Positions 34,444-43,769 of a stretch of DNA of 64,000 nt are shown piece by piece; within the stretch, counting starts at the first letter, position 1, and each line of letters begins with the position of its first letter. A program made the translations under genes and the position numbers. The notes beneath the pieces are model-generated. The model had not been told where the DNA came from, searched no databases, and was given only the letters and a program-made list of their open reading frames with translations. The stretch is from Corynebacterium genitalium ATCC 33030 (lineage in GTDB: Bacteria; Actinomycetota; Actinomycetes; Mycobacteriales; Mycobacteriaceae), in NCBI RefSeq assembly GCF_000143825.1, contig NZ_CM000961.1, positions 1,135,348-1,199,347 of the forward strand, in the 5' to 3' direction.

Positions 34444-35246
34444 TGGCTATCCGGGTGGTCACTGACAGCGCGTCTGGTATCCCGCAGGACATGGCAGACG
34501 AGCTGGATATTACGGTTCTTGACCTGCACGTCATGAATGACGATGAGGACAAGGAAGACACCACGTCCGGGCTGAGTTCCCTGGAGCTCGCTGCCGCGTA
34601 TGCCCGCCAGCTGGAACGTGGCGGGGACGACGGGATTGTCGCGTTGCATTTGTCGAAGCGTCTGTCCTCGACATGGTCGGCGGCGGTGAGTGCCTCAGCT
34701 GTCTTCGGCGACCTCGTACGCGTGGTGGACACTAATTCGGCCGGCATGGGCGTGGGGACGGCCGCTGTCATCGCCGCGGCCTTTGCCCGTGCGGGCGCGG
34801 ACCTTGACGGATGCGTGGCCGCCGCCGAAGGGACTCTCGCCTTGACCGAGACGTGGCTTTACCTGCCGCAGCTCGACGAGATCCGTCGCTCCGGCCGCAT
34901 TTCCGCCACCACAGCTGTCCTGTCTGCGGCACTGCTGGCCACGAAGCCGATTCTGCGGCTGAACGACGGCAAGCTGGAGCTGGCTATGAAGACGCGCACG
35001 CAGTCGAAGGCGTTCAGCAAACTCGTCGGTCATGTGGCGCAGCGCGCTGACGACATGGCTGTCTGGGCTGCAGTCCAGTACAGCGGTGACAAGGAGGCGG
35101 TCGACGCGCTGCGCGATGCGCTCGAGGAGGCTCTTCCGGAAGGCTCCACGGTAGGGGTGTACCCGATGACCGATGTGATCACCGCGCACACAGGTGAGGG
35201 TGCGATCGGGTTGACGGTCCTGTTTGCCACACCTGCCGTCGATTAG
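34443..35246 (+). CDS. DegV family fatty-acid-binding protein
   Basis: A 267-residue DegV protein; members bind a fatty acid, in Gram-positives as part of fatty-acid kinase systems. VVTDSASGIPQDMADEL at the start, HLSKRLSSTWSAA and RRSGRISATTA are family motifs. The ATG overlaps the previous stop (TAATG). No FakA kinase is near, as usual for actinobacteria. Confidence 0.93.
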   Translation: MAIRVVTDSASGIPQDMADELDITVLDLHVMNDDEDKEDTTSGLSSLELAAAYARQLERGGDDGIVALHLSKRLSSTWSAAVSASAVFGDLVRVVDTNSAGMGVGTAAVIAAAFARAGADLDGCVAAAEGTLALTETWLYLPQLDEIRRSGRISATTAVLSAALLATKPILRLNDGKLELAMKTRTQSKAFSKLVGHVAQRADDMAVWAAVQYSGDKEAVDALRDALEEALPEGSTVGVYPMTDVITAHTGEGAIGLTVLFATPAVD

Positions 35247-35284
35247 CGCTCAGGGGCCCTCAGAGCTGTGGAGTTCTTGGGCTT

Positions 35285-35332
35285 TGTGGATAACGTCAGC
35301 GGTTCGGTGACGTGTCATCACGGTTATCCACA
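35285..35332. promoter_or_regulatory. Inverted pair of perfect DnaA-box sequences
   Basis: TGTGGATAA (35285-35293) and TTATCCACA (35324-35332) are exact DnaA 9-mers in inverted orientation 30 bp apart, in the 139-nt gap between degV and comEA. The matching extends to 10 bp (TGTGGATAAC / GTTATCCACA). Confidence 0.6.
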
Positions 35333-35385
35333 GGAAAAGCGATGGGGGCTTCACGTAGCACTGACACGCGCATACCTTGAGCGGC

Positions 35386-36078
35386 ATGACCACGACGAAG
35401 GCAGCTGAACGCCTCAAAGAACTAACACGGCCGACGGGGGAAGAAGACGTCATGCGCGTCGAGTACCCCGAAGCGCGCCTGACCGTCACGCCCCGGCAGG
35501 CCGGGGTAGCGGTGGCTGTCGTGGCCGCCCTTGTCATCGGCTGGTTCTTGCTGCGCGACGGGCCATCGTCAGCAGAATCCTTGGAACCGCAGTGGTCAGC
35601 GTCCGAAACCGAAGAGGGGGCTAGTCCCGAAACCATCGTCGTGTCGGTGGTGGGGGCTGTGGCGAATCCAGGGTTGGTCACGCTCGACAACGGCGCACGC
35701 GTGGCAGATGCACTGGAGCAGGCATCCCCGCTCCCCGAGGCGGACACGATGACGCTCAACCTGGCCCAGTTGCTTGTCGACGGTCAACAAATCCACGTCC
35801 TTGCCCACGGGGAATCCCCACCGCTCCCGCCTGCAGGCGACCCAGCGGGAGGCCCCGGGGGAGCCGGAAGCGGGAGTGATTCAGGCGGTGGGATCTCATT
35901 GAATTCCGCTTCTGCCGGTGAACTGACTGAGTTGCCCGGGGTTGGTGAAGCTACTGCCGCGGCGATCGTCGCTCATAGGGAAGCCAACGGGCCTTTCACG
36001 GCTGTGGAGCAGTTGATGGATGTCAAGGGCATCGGCCCGGCGAAGTTCGACGCGGTCAAGGACCTAGTGACCCTCTAA
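35386..36078 (+). CDS. comEA: ComEA-like DNA-binding protein
   Basis: A 230-residue protein with a short cytoplasmic N-terminus, a membrane span at about 43-59 (GVAVAVVAALVIGWFLL), an SLBB-type domain (about 87-145) and a C-terminal pair of helix-hairpin-helix motifs (about 170-230, SAGELTELPGVGEATAAAIV and KGIGPAKFDAV). In naturally competent bacteria it binds incoming DNA outside the membrane. It precedes comEC. ATG 35386 follows TACCTT (35373-35378) by 7 nt. Confidence 0.93.
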   Translation: MTTTKAAERLKELTRPTGEEDVMRVEYPEARLTVTPRQAGVAVAVVAALVIGWFLLRDGPSSAESLEPQWSASETEEGASPETIVVSVVGAVANPGLVTLDNGARVADALEQASPLPEADTMTLNLAQLLVDGQQIHVLAHGESPPLPPAGDPAGGPGGAGSGSDSGGGISLNSASAGELTELPGVGEATAAAIVAHREANGPFTAVEQLMDVKGIGPAKFDAVKDLVTL

Positions 36079-36107
36079 CGAGAACCGGGCAAGAGGGGGA
36101 GGGGAGA

Positions 36108-37715
36108 ATGTCCGAGCTGCGTCTTGTGCCCGCCGCCGCGACCGTGTGGGCCGTGACTCTCGTGGCCATTATGTTCGGGATCCAGCCTGGAGCGCTTCTC
36201 GTGGTTGCCATCGCACTGGCAGCTCTCGCGCTTCGACAACCGGGGCATGCCATGCTCACTGCTGGGTTAGGCGCCTGCGCGCTGGCGGTGACATGGGCGC
36301 GGATTGTCGCAGCGCAGGCGTATGAGATCGGGCACACTGTCGTCGGGACCATCAGCGGCACACCACGGGAAGTGACCGGCGGAGGCTGGCTGGTGAAGCT
36401 GTCCGTGAACGGGTATCCCGCGGCGATTCCGGTGTTCACGGAGACGGTACCGGATGGCGCTGCTGCTGGATCCCTTGTGGAGGTGTCGGGCCAGGTGGGG
36501 GAGAGCAGCCGACCCGGGGTGGGGACGGTTGTCATCAACGGGGACGTGGCCGTGCTCGGGCCACCAACGGGGTTCGCCGCCTGGGCGGGGGACGTGCGGG
36601 AAAAGTTCGCGGTCGCTGTCGAGAACGCTGTAGGCGAGCATGCCCAAGGCCTCATCCCCGGCATGGTTCTCGGAGATGTCTCACTGCAATCCGCCACAGA
36701 GCAGCAAGCGTATGTCGACACGGGCTTGAGCCACTTGAGCGCGGTGAGCGGAGCGAACTGCATGTACGTCGCTACATCGGCTTTATTGGCGGCACGGATG
36801 ATGCGGGCGGGTTTGCGCGTGCAGCTCGTCGCCGCTGGGTGTGCGCTGCTCGTCTACGCGGGACTGGTCGGACCGGAGCCGAGCGTGCTGCGGGCGTCCG
36901 TGTCGGGCCTGGTCGGGTTTGTGGCGGTCATTAGTTCAACCCGGGCCGAGCCCATCCACGCACTGTGCCTGTCCGTCATCGGCCTGGTATTGGTCGACTC
37001 GGATCTCGCCGTGGACTTCGCCTTCGCGTTATCGGTGGCGGCGACAGCCGGCATCGTCGCGGTGTCACCGCTGTTCTACCGGATGCTCGCACCCCTTGGA
37101 TGGCCGGACATTCTCAACCGGGCACTATCGGTAGCGTTGGCAGCCGATCTGGCTACCGCCCCAATCATCGCGGGGATGGTGGGGCGGGTCTCTGTGGTGT
37201 CTGTGATAGCCAACGTTGTGGTCAGCCCCGTCACGGGGGCGGTGACGGTGCTGGGCATGGCGGCAGCGATCCTTGCGCAGATTCATTCTGCCCTCGCGGC
37301 ACCGGTGCTGTGGTTCGTAGCGCCGATGGCGGGGTGGATCCGCACCGTGGCTGAGATCGGTGCGGGGCTACCGGGCGCGACTGCCCGCGCCGCGCCACTG
37401 GTGGTGGTTGTGTGTTACGGATGGATCATCGCGGGCTTTTGGGCCAGGCGGCCGAGACTGACCGTGGCGTGCGGGGCGGTAGTTCTCACCATCGCAGTAG
37501 CCGGAGGAACCACGAACTCCCCGGGGTGGCACGATCCAGGGGATGTTGACGCAGAACAGGCACATGTCGTGAACACAGAAGAGGACGTGGAGCCGGTTCC
37601 ACCCGGCACGACATTGGTGGTCGTGCTTGATCGGGAAGCTGGCCAACAGTCACGGCCGGTGTTCACCCGCAGCGGCATTCCGGTCATCTACACAGGACGG
37701 GAGGGCATACAATGA
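36108..37715 (+). CDS. comEC: ComEC/Rec2-type DNA uptake channel, without metallo-beta-lactamase domain
   Basis: A 535-residue polytopic protein. The N-terminal spans, an OB-type outside domain (about 80-165) and the competence domain with LSAVSGANCMYVATSALL (about 211-228) agree with ComEC, the channel for single-stranded DNA. The C-terminus (about 465-535) is short and lacks the HxHxDH metal site of the nuclease domain present in full-length ComEC. GAGGGGAG precedes the ATG; the stop overlaps holA by 4 nt. Confidence 0.9.
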   Translation: MSELRLVPAAATVWAVTLVAIMFGIQPGALLVVAIALAALALRQPGHAMLTAGLGACALAVTWARIVAAQAYEIGHTVVGTISGTPREVTGGGWLVKLSVNGYPAAIPVFTETVPDGAAAGSLVEVSGQVGESSRPGVGTVVINGDVAVLGPPTGFAAWAGDVREKFAVAVENAVGEHAQGLIPGMVLGDVSLQSATEQQAYVDTGLSHLSAVSGANCMYVATSALLAARMMRAGLRVQLVAAGCALLVYAGLVGPEPSVLRASVSGLVGFVAVISSTRAEPIHALCLSVIGLVLVDSDLAVDFAFALSVAATAGIVAVSPLFYRMLAPLGWPDILNRALSVALAADLATAPIIAGMVGRVSVVSVIANVVVSPVTGAVTVLGMAAAILAQIHSALAAPVLWFVAPMAGWIRTVAEIGAGLPGATARAAPLVVVVCYGWIIAGFWARRPRLTVACGAVVLTIAVAGGTTNSPGWHDPGDVDAEQAHVVNTEEDVEPVPPGTTLVVVLDREAGQQSRPVFTRSGIPVIYTGREGIQ

Positions 37716-38668
37716 CGGTCATGCTCCACCCGGTCCACTTCGTCGTCGGCGAGGATGACTTCCTCGCTGAGCGCGCGACGCAGAACATCATCGCCCAGGT
37801 CAGCCCAGCCGCCGAGGTGACCACTCTGCGCGCCGGGGACGTCACCGAGGGTGAGTTGCTGCAGGCGACCAGCCCCTCGTTGTTCGCCGAAGAGCGCGTC
37901 GTAGTCATCAAAGACACCGACCTCGCCGGCAAAGAGCCCACCGAGCTGCTGCTCCAAGCGGCCGTGGATCCCGCACCGGGCATGACGTTGATCATCGTGC
38001 ACAGCGGAAAGGGTCGCAATAAGTCCTACGTGCAGAAGTTCCGCAAGGTGGCGGAAGTCCATGCCGCGGACCCGCTGAATCAGCGCGACCGCCAGGGCTG
38101 GGTGATGAACGAATTCCGCAGCCACGGCATCCGCCCCACCCCCGACGTCGTCGGGGCGCTGCTCGAATCGGTCGGCTCGGATCTACGTGAGCTCGCCTCT
38201 GCGATCGCGCAGTTGGTGGCCGACACCAAAGACGCGAGCGGCACCAACAGTGAGATCACAGTCGCCGACGTGCGGGCCTACTACACCGGCGTGGCCGAGG
38301 TGTCCGGCTTCGATATCGCCGACCAAGCCGTTGCCGGGCGCACAGACCGTGCACTGGCGAGCACACGGCGCGCGCTGCAATTGGGCATAAGCCCGGTAGC
38401 GATCGCGGCAGCGTTGGCGCACAAGGTGGGCGACATCGCCAAGCTCTACCAGACTCGCGGCAACCCGGACCAGGTCGCGCGCACCATCGGCATGAACCCG
38501 TATGTGGCCAAGAAGACAATGCAGATTGCCCGCGGCTGGTCGGGGGACGCGGTGAGCCGGGCGGTCATCATCGTCGCGGAACTCGACGCGGAGGTCAAAG
38601 GCCAGGGTGGTGACCCGGACTTCGCCATCGAGGACGCAGTGCGCCGCATCGCCCAGCTCGCCGCCTAA
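37712..38668 (+). CDS. holA: DNA polymerase III subunit delta
   Basis: A 318-residue clamp-loader subunit that opens the beta sliding clamp. FVVGEDDFLAERA near the start replaces the usual G-D-D-x-F/L motif, and GSDLRELASAIAQL (about 152-165) and the C-terminal helical domain fit the family. It starts inside the comEC stop (ATGA). Confidence 0.94.
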   Translation: MTVMLHPVHFVVGEDDFLAERATQNIIAQVSPAAEVTTLRAGDVTEGELLQATSPSLFAEERVVVIKDTDLAGKEPTELLLQAAVDPAPGMTLIIVHSGKGRNKSYVQKFRKVAEVHAADPLNQRDRQGWVMNEFRSHGIRPTPDVVGALLESVGSDLRELASAIAQLVADTKDASGTNSEITVADVRAYYTGVAEVSGFDIADQAVAGRTDRALASTRRALQLGISPVAIAAALAHKVGDIAKLYQTRGNPDQVARTIGMNPYVAKKTMQIARGWSGDAVSRAVIIVAELDAEVKGQGGDPDFAIEDAVRRIAQLAA

Positions 38669-38678
38669 CGGTGCGTGC

Positions 38679-38694
38679 TATTCTGCGGACCGTG
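38679..38694 (+). promoter_or_regulatory. Leaderless-type promoter of the ankyrin gene
   Basis: TATTCT (38679-38684) is 7 nt before GTG 38692. Confidence 0.5.
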
Positions 38695-39084
38695 ACCGAC
38701 AACCAGCAGATCCCAGACGATGTTCAAGAGTTCGCCACCCGCCTGTTCAACATGGCGCGTACCGGCGACATGACACTGCTGGACTACGTTAACCAGGGCG
38801 TTGACCCGGATTTGAGCAACCAGGATGGCAATAGTTTGCTCATGCTCGCCGCCTACGCGGGCCAGCTGGAGGTGGTGCGCGGGTTGATTGCGTGCGGGGC
38901 GGACGTCGATAAGCAAAATGCGCGTGGGCAGTCTCCGCTCGCAGGCGTTGTGTTCAAGAAGGAGGACGCGATCGTGCAGGTGCTTATCGACGCTGGAGCT
39001 GACCCGCACGCTGGCGCCCCCTCCGCCATCGACACTGCTCGGATGTTCGGCCGCGACGACTTGGTGGAGTTGATGGGCGGGTGA
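38692..39084 (+). CDS. Ankyrin-repeat protein
   Basis: A 130-residue soluble protein of about three ankyrin repeats (DGNSLLMLAAYAGQLEVVRGL, ARGQSPLAGVVFKKEDAIVQVL, then SAIDTARMFGRDDLVELM). Ankyrin repeats mediate protein contacts; the partner is unknown. GTG 38692 gives the expected TDNQQIPDDVQEFA N-terminus and has a -10 box 7 nt before it. The stop overlaps the next start (GTGA). Confidence 0.85.
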   Translation: MTDNQQIPDDVQEFATRLFNMARTGDMTLLDYVNQGVDPDLSNQDGNSLLMLAAYAGQLEVVRGLIACGADVDKQNARGQSPLAGVVFKKEDAIVQVLIDAGADPHAGAPSAIDTARMFGRDDLVELMGG

Positions 39085-39719
39085 ATCCCGCCGACTTCGC
39101 GGTCCTCTTCCTGCTCAATCTCGCCGGGGTGATCACCCCGGGGCCGGATGTCGTCCTGATCACGCGGCTGGCCACTCGGTCGCGCAAGCACGCCGCGGCG
39201 GCATCGCTCGGTATCTCGCTGGGCGCGTTGATGTGGATCACTCTCACTGTGCTTGGCGCGGCGGCGGTGTTGACGGCGTTTCCGCGCGTGCTGGTGCTGC
39301 TGCAGGTTATCGGCGGAGCCTGGATTGTGTTCATGGGGGTGGCGATGGTGCGGCAGGGCATGCGTGACCGCGGCCAGCCGCCTGCAGATCTTCAGGACGC
39401 AGTAGATCGTCTCGGATCAGTTCGCGCGGCATTCTTCACAGGGCTGGCCACGAACTTGTCCAACCCGAAAATCGTTCTGTTTCTCGCAGCACTCATTGCC
39501 CCGCTTCTGCCGCCGAGTCCGTCGCTTGGCACGGCGCTGCTGGTGATCGTGGCACTATGGCTGCCCGCACTGCTGATCTTCCTGCTCATCAGCGTCGTGG
39601 TGTCCACCAAACGAGTGCGCCGTAAGTTGCTCGGTGCTGGTCCCTCCATAGACATCGGAGCCGGCGCGTTCTTCATCGCGGCCGGCTCCGGATTAGTCAT
39701 CCGTGGGGTAACGGGTTAG
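39081..39719 (+). CDS. LysE-family amino-acid exporter
   Basis: A 212-residue protein with about six membrane spans and the LysE/RhtB signature LAGVITPGPDVVLITR (about 13-28) and TNLSNPKIVLFLAAL (about 130-144). It would export an amino acid or similar solute; specificity is not readable. GTG start overlaps the ankyrin gene by 4 nt. Its stop overlaps the stop of the convergent esterase by 3-4 nt. Confidence 0.9.
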   Translation: MNPADFAVLFLLNLAGVITPGPDVVLITRLATRSRKHAAAASLGISLGALMWITLTVLGAAAVLTAFPRVLVLLQVIGGAWIVFMGVAMVRQGMRDRGQPPADLQDAVDRLGSVRAAFFTGLATNLSNPKIVLFLAALIAPLLPPSPSLGTALLVIVALWLPALLIFLLISVVVSTKRVRRKLLGAGPSIDIGAGAFFIAAGSGLVIRGVTG

Positions 39720-40654
39720 CCCAGAAAGAAGTTCACCGTCTCGCGGGTGGCGCTCGGGTTGGTGAACCAGGTGTGGCCGCCGCCGCTGACCTTCTGCACC
39801 TGGGTCTTCGCCTTGCACCCCTGCGGGTCGAAGACAGTGGTGTTGCCAACCCGGCGGTTGTTCACGCTGTTCATGTTGCAGCCGTTCTTCCCGCCGAAGT
39901 CCCAGAAGACACTGCGCACGTCGCGGTACTGCCCGCCGTGGCGGTTTCCGCCGTTGTAGGAGACTATGTCGTCATTGTCGGCGTGCATGATGAGTGTTTT
40001 CACACGGCCTGAGGCGCAGTTGGTCACCGTCGGGTTGTAGTACGCGCCGGAGACACCGGCCACGCCGTCGACCAGGTCAGGGGCATGGCACGCCAGAGCG
40101 AGCGCCATGCCGCCGCCATTAGACAAGCCCGCCGCGTAAACACGGCTACGGTCGACGTTGTGGGTGCGCGCCAGGTCGTTGACCACCGCGCGGGTGTAAG
40201 TGACGTCAGTGTTCACCGAGGTGTTGGCGTACGGTGCACCGCCCCAGGCGTTGTTGACGCCCTGGGCGTAGACGATGATGGCGCGGCTCCCGGCCGCAGA
40301 CTCGAGCTTCTCATAGCCGCGGGCCTGGTCGGCGTTGTGCTGCCATCCGCCGAAACCGATGATGACGGGGTAGGCCTGGCCTGGGTTATATCCCTGGGGA
40401 ACGACCACGGTGTAGTGGCGCTGCATTCCCCCCACCTGGACGGTGCGCTTGATCGTCTGCGAGCCGGCCCCGGCACCCGCCTTGGGCAGGAAATCCAACA
40501 GGTCAGAAGACATCTGCGTCAGCTGGTTCAGGTTCGTCTGGGAGGACAGGTTAGGGATGTCCGAAGAGCTTTGCGCACCCGCTGCGGGCACCCCTGCTGC
40601 GACGCTGAGTGCAGCCGCCATGAGTGCTGCTGCACCCCGTCGTTTAAAATTCAT
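39716..40654 (-). CDS. Secreted PHB depolymerase / feruloyl esterase-like hydrolase (LpqC type)
   Basis: A 312-residue alpha/beta hydrolase. A Sec signal ends near AAGAQ (about residue 28). The nucleophile Ser lies in YAAGLSNGGGMAL (about 168-180), Asp in IMHADNDDIVSYNGG and His in VSGGGHTWF near the C-terminus. The fold is the esterase D / PHB depolymerase group; the natural ester is unknown and may be a cell-wall compound. The ATG is preceded by a perfect TATAAT box at 40666-40661, 6 nt away, for a leaderless mRNA. Confidence 0.88.
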   Translation of the reverse strand: MNFKRRGAAALMAAALSVAAGVPAAGAQSSSDIPNLSSQTNLNQLTQMSSDLLDFLPKAGAGAGSQTIKRTVQVGGMQRHYTVVVPQGYNPGQAYPVIIGFGGWQHNADQARGYEKLESAAGSRAIIVYAQGVNNAWGGAPYANTSVNTDVTYTRAVVNDLARTHNVDRSRVYAAGLSNGGGMALALACHAPDLVDGVAGVSGAYYNPTVTNCASGRVKTLIMHADNDDIVSYNGGNRHGGQYRDVRSVFWDFGGKNGCNMNSVNNRRVGNTTVFDPQGCKAKTQVQKVSGGGHTWFTNPSATRETVNFFLG

Positions 40655-40660
40655 GAGGGG

Positions 40661-40666
40661 ATTATA
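40661..40666 (-). promoter_or_regulatory. TATAAT -10 box of the esterase gene
   Basis: Minus-strand TATAAT, 6 nt before the ATG at 40654; the clearest of the leaderless-type boxes in the window. Confidence 0.65.
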
Positions 40667-40721
40667 CGACGGGGCCCCCGGGCTGTCACTTTAACCCCCG
40701 CGAATTCATCAAACTTTCAGC

Positions 40722-40755
40722 AAAAACCCGCCCACCGCAGTTGCGGAGGGCGGGT
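40722..40755 (-). terminator. Terminator of rpsT
   Basis: Arms ACCCGCCC (40726-40733) and GGGCGGGT (40748-40755); on the minus strand the stem runs into TTTTTG (40726-40721). Confidence 0.85.
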
Positions 40756-40777
40756 AAGCGGTGAACGCAGCCGGAGC

Positions 40778-41041
40778 TTAACCGAGCTTGTTCAGGGCGC
40801 GGGCCATGTTGGACTTCTTGTTGGCAGCGTTGTTGCGGTGGAAGACACCCTTGGACACTGCCTTGTCCAGCTTGCGGGAAGCAACACGCAGCTGCTCTTC
40901 AGCGCCTGCCTTGTCGCCGGCCTCAACAGTCTCGTTGAACTTGCGGATCTCGGTGCGCACTGCGGAACGGACTGCCTTGTTGCGCTGGCGGCGCTTCTCG
41001 TTGGTGAGAACGCGCTTCTTCTGCTGCTTGATGTTAGCCAT
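40778..41041 (-). CDS. rpsT: 30S ribosomal protein S20
   Basis: An 87-residue basic ribosomal protein that binds 16S r[23 protein letters not shown] and [17 protein letters not shown] are diagnostic. AGAGGT lies upstream of the ATG. Single-gene unit with its own promoter and terminator, oriented against lepA. Confidence 0.98.
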   Translation of the reverse strand: MANIKQQKKRVLTNEKRRQRNKAVRSAVRTEIRKFNETVEAGDKAGAEEQLRVASRKLDKAVSKGVFHRNNAANKKSNMARALNKLG

Positions 41042-41162
41042 GAAAAATACCTCTTAGCTTTGTGATGATCTTGTGCGATTCTGTACGCACCTCACGCGAA
41101 CCCAAGGTCCTGCCCGCGGTCCATGCCGACGTGAAACGGCAAACGGTGCAAACAACGTGAAC

Positions 41163-41192
41163 ACCCTAGCAGTGCGACCCCCGCGCACCCAA
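41163..41192 (-). promoter_or_regulatory. Candidate rpsT promoter
   Basis: Minus-strand TTGGGT (41192-41187), 18 nt, TAGGGT (41168-41163), about 120 nt upstream of the rpsT start. Confidence 0.4.
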
Positions 41193-41207
41193 AACGGTGA
41201 AGACGAG

Positions 41208-41762
41208 CTATGCCCAGTCGAAGCGCTTGCGCAAGTGCTCAGCCACGCGCTCGAAGCGCCGCGCCGGGAATAGGGCACCGCGACGGCGCAGGTCTGTTTC
41301 CGGAATGGACAGCGTCTTATCCATGCGCACCCAGCACGGCTCGCCGGAGGGTTTCCACTCGCCGGAACCGATGGGCATCCAGTCTTTTTCGTCAGCGTGG
41401 TTCTCGTCGGCGGAGATGAGCAGGCCCAGCACGTCGTGGCGGTCGCGGCCGACAACGAGCATGGAGCGCTCCTTCGGTGGGGTGGTGGGCACGTTGAACC
41501 ACACGACCTCCCCGGGCTCGGCTTGGCCGTCCATGTCGGGAGCGTAGAAAATGCTGCGGGCAATGTCGCCGGTGGGCACGACACGGGTGCGGGCTGCGCG
41601 GCGGTGCTGGTTCGCCTCGGTGTACCCGAGGCGCTCATTGATCAAGTCCAGACCTTGATCCAGCGGCGAGGCCTCTTTATCCCGTTTGTCCCGGTTTTTC
41701 ACCCACCGGAGAAGGCCGCGTTCGTCCGCGGAATCTGCCGATTCGCGGCGCCACAACTTCAT
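41208..41762 (-). CDS. PemK/MazF-like protein
   Basis: A 184-residue protein whose central part (about 76-150: GEVVWFNVPTTPPKERSMLVVGRDR) has the SH3-like fold of PemK/MazF ribonuclease toxins. It is longer than true toxins (about 110) because of a charged N-terminus, and there is no antitoxin gene beside it, so toxin activity is doubtful; such proteins are conserved near lepA in corynebacteria. ATG 41762 is chosen; TAGGCT (41776-41771) lies 8 nt upstream. GTG 41768 is the alternative. Confidence 0.8.
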   Translation of the reverse strand: MKLWRRESADSADERGLLRWVKNRDKRDKEASPLDQGLDLINERLGYTEANQHRRAARTRVVPTGDIARSIFYAPDMDGQAEPGEVVWFNVPTTPPKERSMLVVGRDRHDVLGLLISADENHADEKDWMPIGSGEWKPSGEPCWVRMDKTLSIPETDLRRRGALFPARRFERVAEHLRKRFDWA

Positions 41763-41897
41763 AGCCACCTAGCCTAATGCCCGACAGATTCCGGAACAAG
41801 CATTTATGCGTCGGTGAATCATGGTGTCCGTGGCAGAGCTCTCGGGCCGGGTAGGCGCTGAGTCTGTGGTTGCCGGCACTGCGGTAAGGTGACCTGC

Positions 41898-43769
41898 GTG
41901 GCTAGGGCAACAAATTTCGCGTTGGAGACGTTCACGGATCCGTCCAAGATCCGCAACTTCTGCATTATCGCGCACATCGACCACGGCAAGTCGACGTTGG
42001 CGGACCGCATCCTGCAGCTGTCCAATGTTGTCGACGCGCGCGATATGCGCGACCAATACCTCGACAACATGGATATCGAGCGCGAACGCGGCATCACCAT
42101 CAAGGCGCAGAACGTCCGCCTGCCGTGGATCCCAACCAGCGGACCCCACGAAGGGGAACAGGTCATCCTGCAGATGATCGATACCCCGGGCCACGTGGAC
42201 TTTTCCTACGAAGTCTCTCGTTCGCTCGATGCGTGCGAGGGCGCCATTTTGCTTGTCGACGCAGCCCAAGGCATTGAAGCCCAGACCCTGGCCAACCTCT
42301 ACATGGCCATGGAGAACGATCTGGAGATCATCCCGGTCCTGAACAAGATCGACTTGCCGGCCGCTGACCCGGAAAAGTACGCCGAGGAAATCGCCCACAT
42401 CATCGGCTGCGAACCGGATGAGGTGCTGCGCGTTTCAGGAAAGACCGGCATGGGTGTGCCGGAGTTGCTGGATAAGGTCGTGGAACTGATTCCGCCACCG
42501 TCCTCACGGAGTGAAGACGGTGAAACTAACGACGCCGACGCGCCCGCCCGCGCGCTGGTTTTCGACTCTGTCTACGACACCTACCGCGGTGTGGTCACCT
42601 ACATCCGCATGATGGACGGCAAGCTCGAGTCCGGCCAAAAGGTGAAGATGATGAACACCGGGGTCCAGCACGAGATCCTGGAAATCGGCATTGTCTCGCC
42701 GACCATGCAAAAGGCAAAGGGGCTCGGCCCGGGCGAGGTCGGCTACCTCATCACCGGCGTGAAAGACGTCCGCGAGACCCGTGTGGGCGATACTGTCACC
42801 TGGGCGAACAAGGGTGCCGACGAGCCGCTCGAGGGCTTCGAAGACGTCAAGCCCATGGTCTACTCGGGGCTGTTCCCCGTGTCCCAGGAAGACTTCCCCA
42901 CGTTGCGCGAGAGCCTGGAAAAGCTGCAGCTTAACGACGCTTCTTTGACCTGGGAGCCCGAGACCTCCGTCGCCCTCGGCTTCGGTTTCCGCTGCGGATT
43001 CCTGGGCCTGCTGCACATGGAAATCACCCGCGACCGCCTCGAGCGCGAATTCGACCTAGACCTGATCTCCACCGCGCCGAGCGTGACCTACCGCGTGGTG
43101 GCGGAAGACGGCACCGAGCAGCTCGTGCACAACCCCTCCGACTGGCCCGGCGGCAAGTTGCAGGAGGTCTACGAGCCCGTTGTCAACATGACCATCATCG
43201 TCCCGCAGGAATTCGTGGGCACGACGATGGAGCTGTGCCAGTCCAAGCGCGGCACCATGAAGAACATGGAGTTCCTCTCCGAGGAGCGTGTGGAGCTGCG
43301 CTACATCATGCCGCTCGGTGAGATCATCTTCGACTTCTTCGACATGCTCAAGTCCCGCACGAAGGGCTACGCCTCCCTCAACTACGAGGATGCCGGCGAG
43401 CAGGAAGCAGACCTGGTGAAGGTCGACATTCTCCTCCAGGGCGAGCCGGTGGATGCGTTCTCTGCGATTGTCCACCGCGACTCCGCGCAGTGGTACGGCA
43501 ACAAGATGACCAAGAAGCTCAAAGAGCTCATTCCGCGCCAGCAGTTCGAGGTGCCCGTCCAGGCCGCCATCGGCTCGAAGATCATCGCCCGCGAGAACAT
43601 CCGTGCGCTGCGCAAGGACGTTTTGTCCAAGTGCTACGGCGGTGACATCTCCCGTAAGCGCAAGCTGCTGGAGAAGCAGAAGGCCGGTAAGAAGCGCATG
43701 AAGAACATCGGCTCGGTCACCGTGCCGCAAGAAGCGTTCGTCGCGGCGCTGTCGACCGACGAGGAATAG
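41898..43769 (+). CDS. lepA: Elongation factor 4
   Basis: A 623-residue translational GTPase that acts on stalled or mistranslocated ribosomes. G1 is AHIDHGKST (about 25-33), G2 RERGITI, G3 DTPGH, G4 NKID; domains III-V and the LepA-specific C-terminus ([19 protein letters not shown], with AGKKRMK) are complete. GTG 41898 is chosen with AAGGTG 7-8 nt upstream; GTG 41889 is also in frame. Confidence 0.97.
   Translation: MARATNFALETFTDPSKIRNFCIIAHIDHGKSTLADRILQLSNVVDARDMRDQYLDNMDIERERGITIKAQNVRLPWIPTSGPHEGEQVILQMIDTPGHVDFSYEVSRSLDACEGAILLVDAAQGIEAQTLANLYMAMENDLEIIPVLNKIDLPAADPEKYAEEIAHIIGCEPDEVLRVSGKTGMGVPELLDKVVELIPPPSSRSEDGETNDADAPARALVFDSVYDTYRGVVTYIRMMDGKLESGQKVKMMNTGVQHEILEIGIVSPTMQKAKGLGPGEVGYLITGVKDVRETRVGDTVTWANKGADEPLEGFEDVKPMVYSGLFPVSQEDFPTLRESLEKLQLNDASLTWEPETSVALGFGFRCGFLGLLHMEITRDRLEREFDLDLISTAPSVTYRVVAEDGTEQLVHNPSDWPGGKLQEVYEPVVNMTIIVPQEFVGTTMELCQSKRGTMKNMEFLSEERVELRYIMPLGEIIFDFFDMLKSRTKGYASLNYEDAGEQEADLVKVDILLQGEPVDAFSAIVHRDSAQWYGNKMTKKLKELIPRQQFEVPVQAAIGSKIIARENIRALRKDVLSKCYGGDISRKRKLLEKQKAGKKRMKNIGSVTVPQEAFVAALSTDEE

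Noticed and set aside
35247..35385. Replication origin at the DnaA boxes
   Set aside because: Only two boxes, no AT-rich unwinding region, and none of dnaA, dnaN or gyrase genes nearby.
41208..41762. Active toxin-antitoxin system
   Set aside because: Only a PemK/MazF-like fold is present. No antitoxin frame lies beside it, and the gene sits in a conserved housekeeping context.
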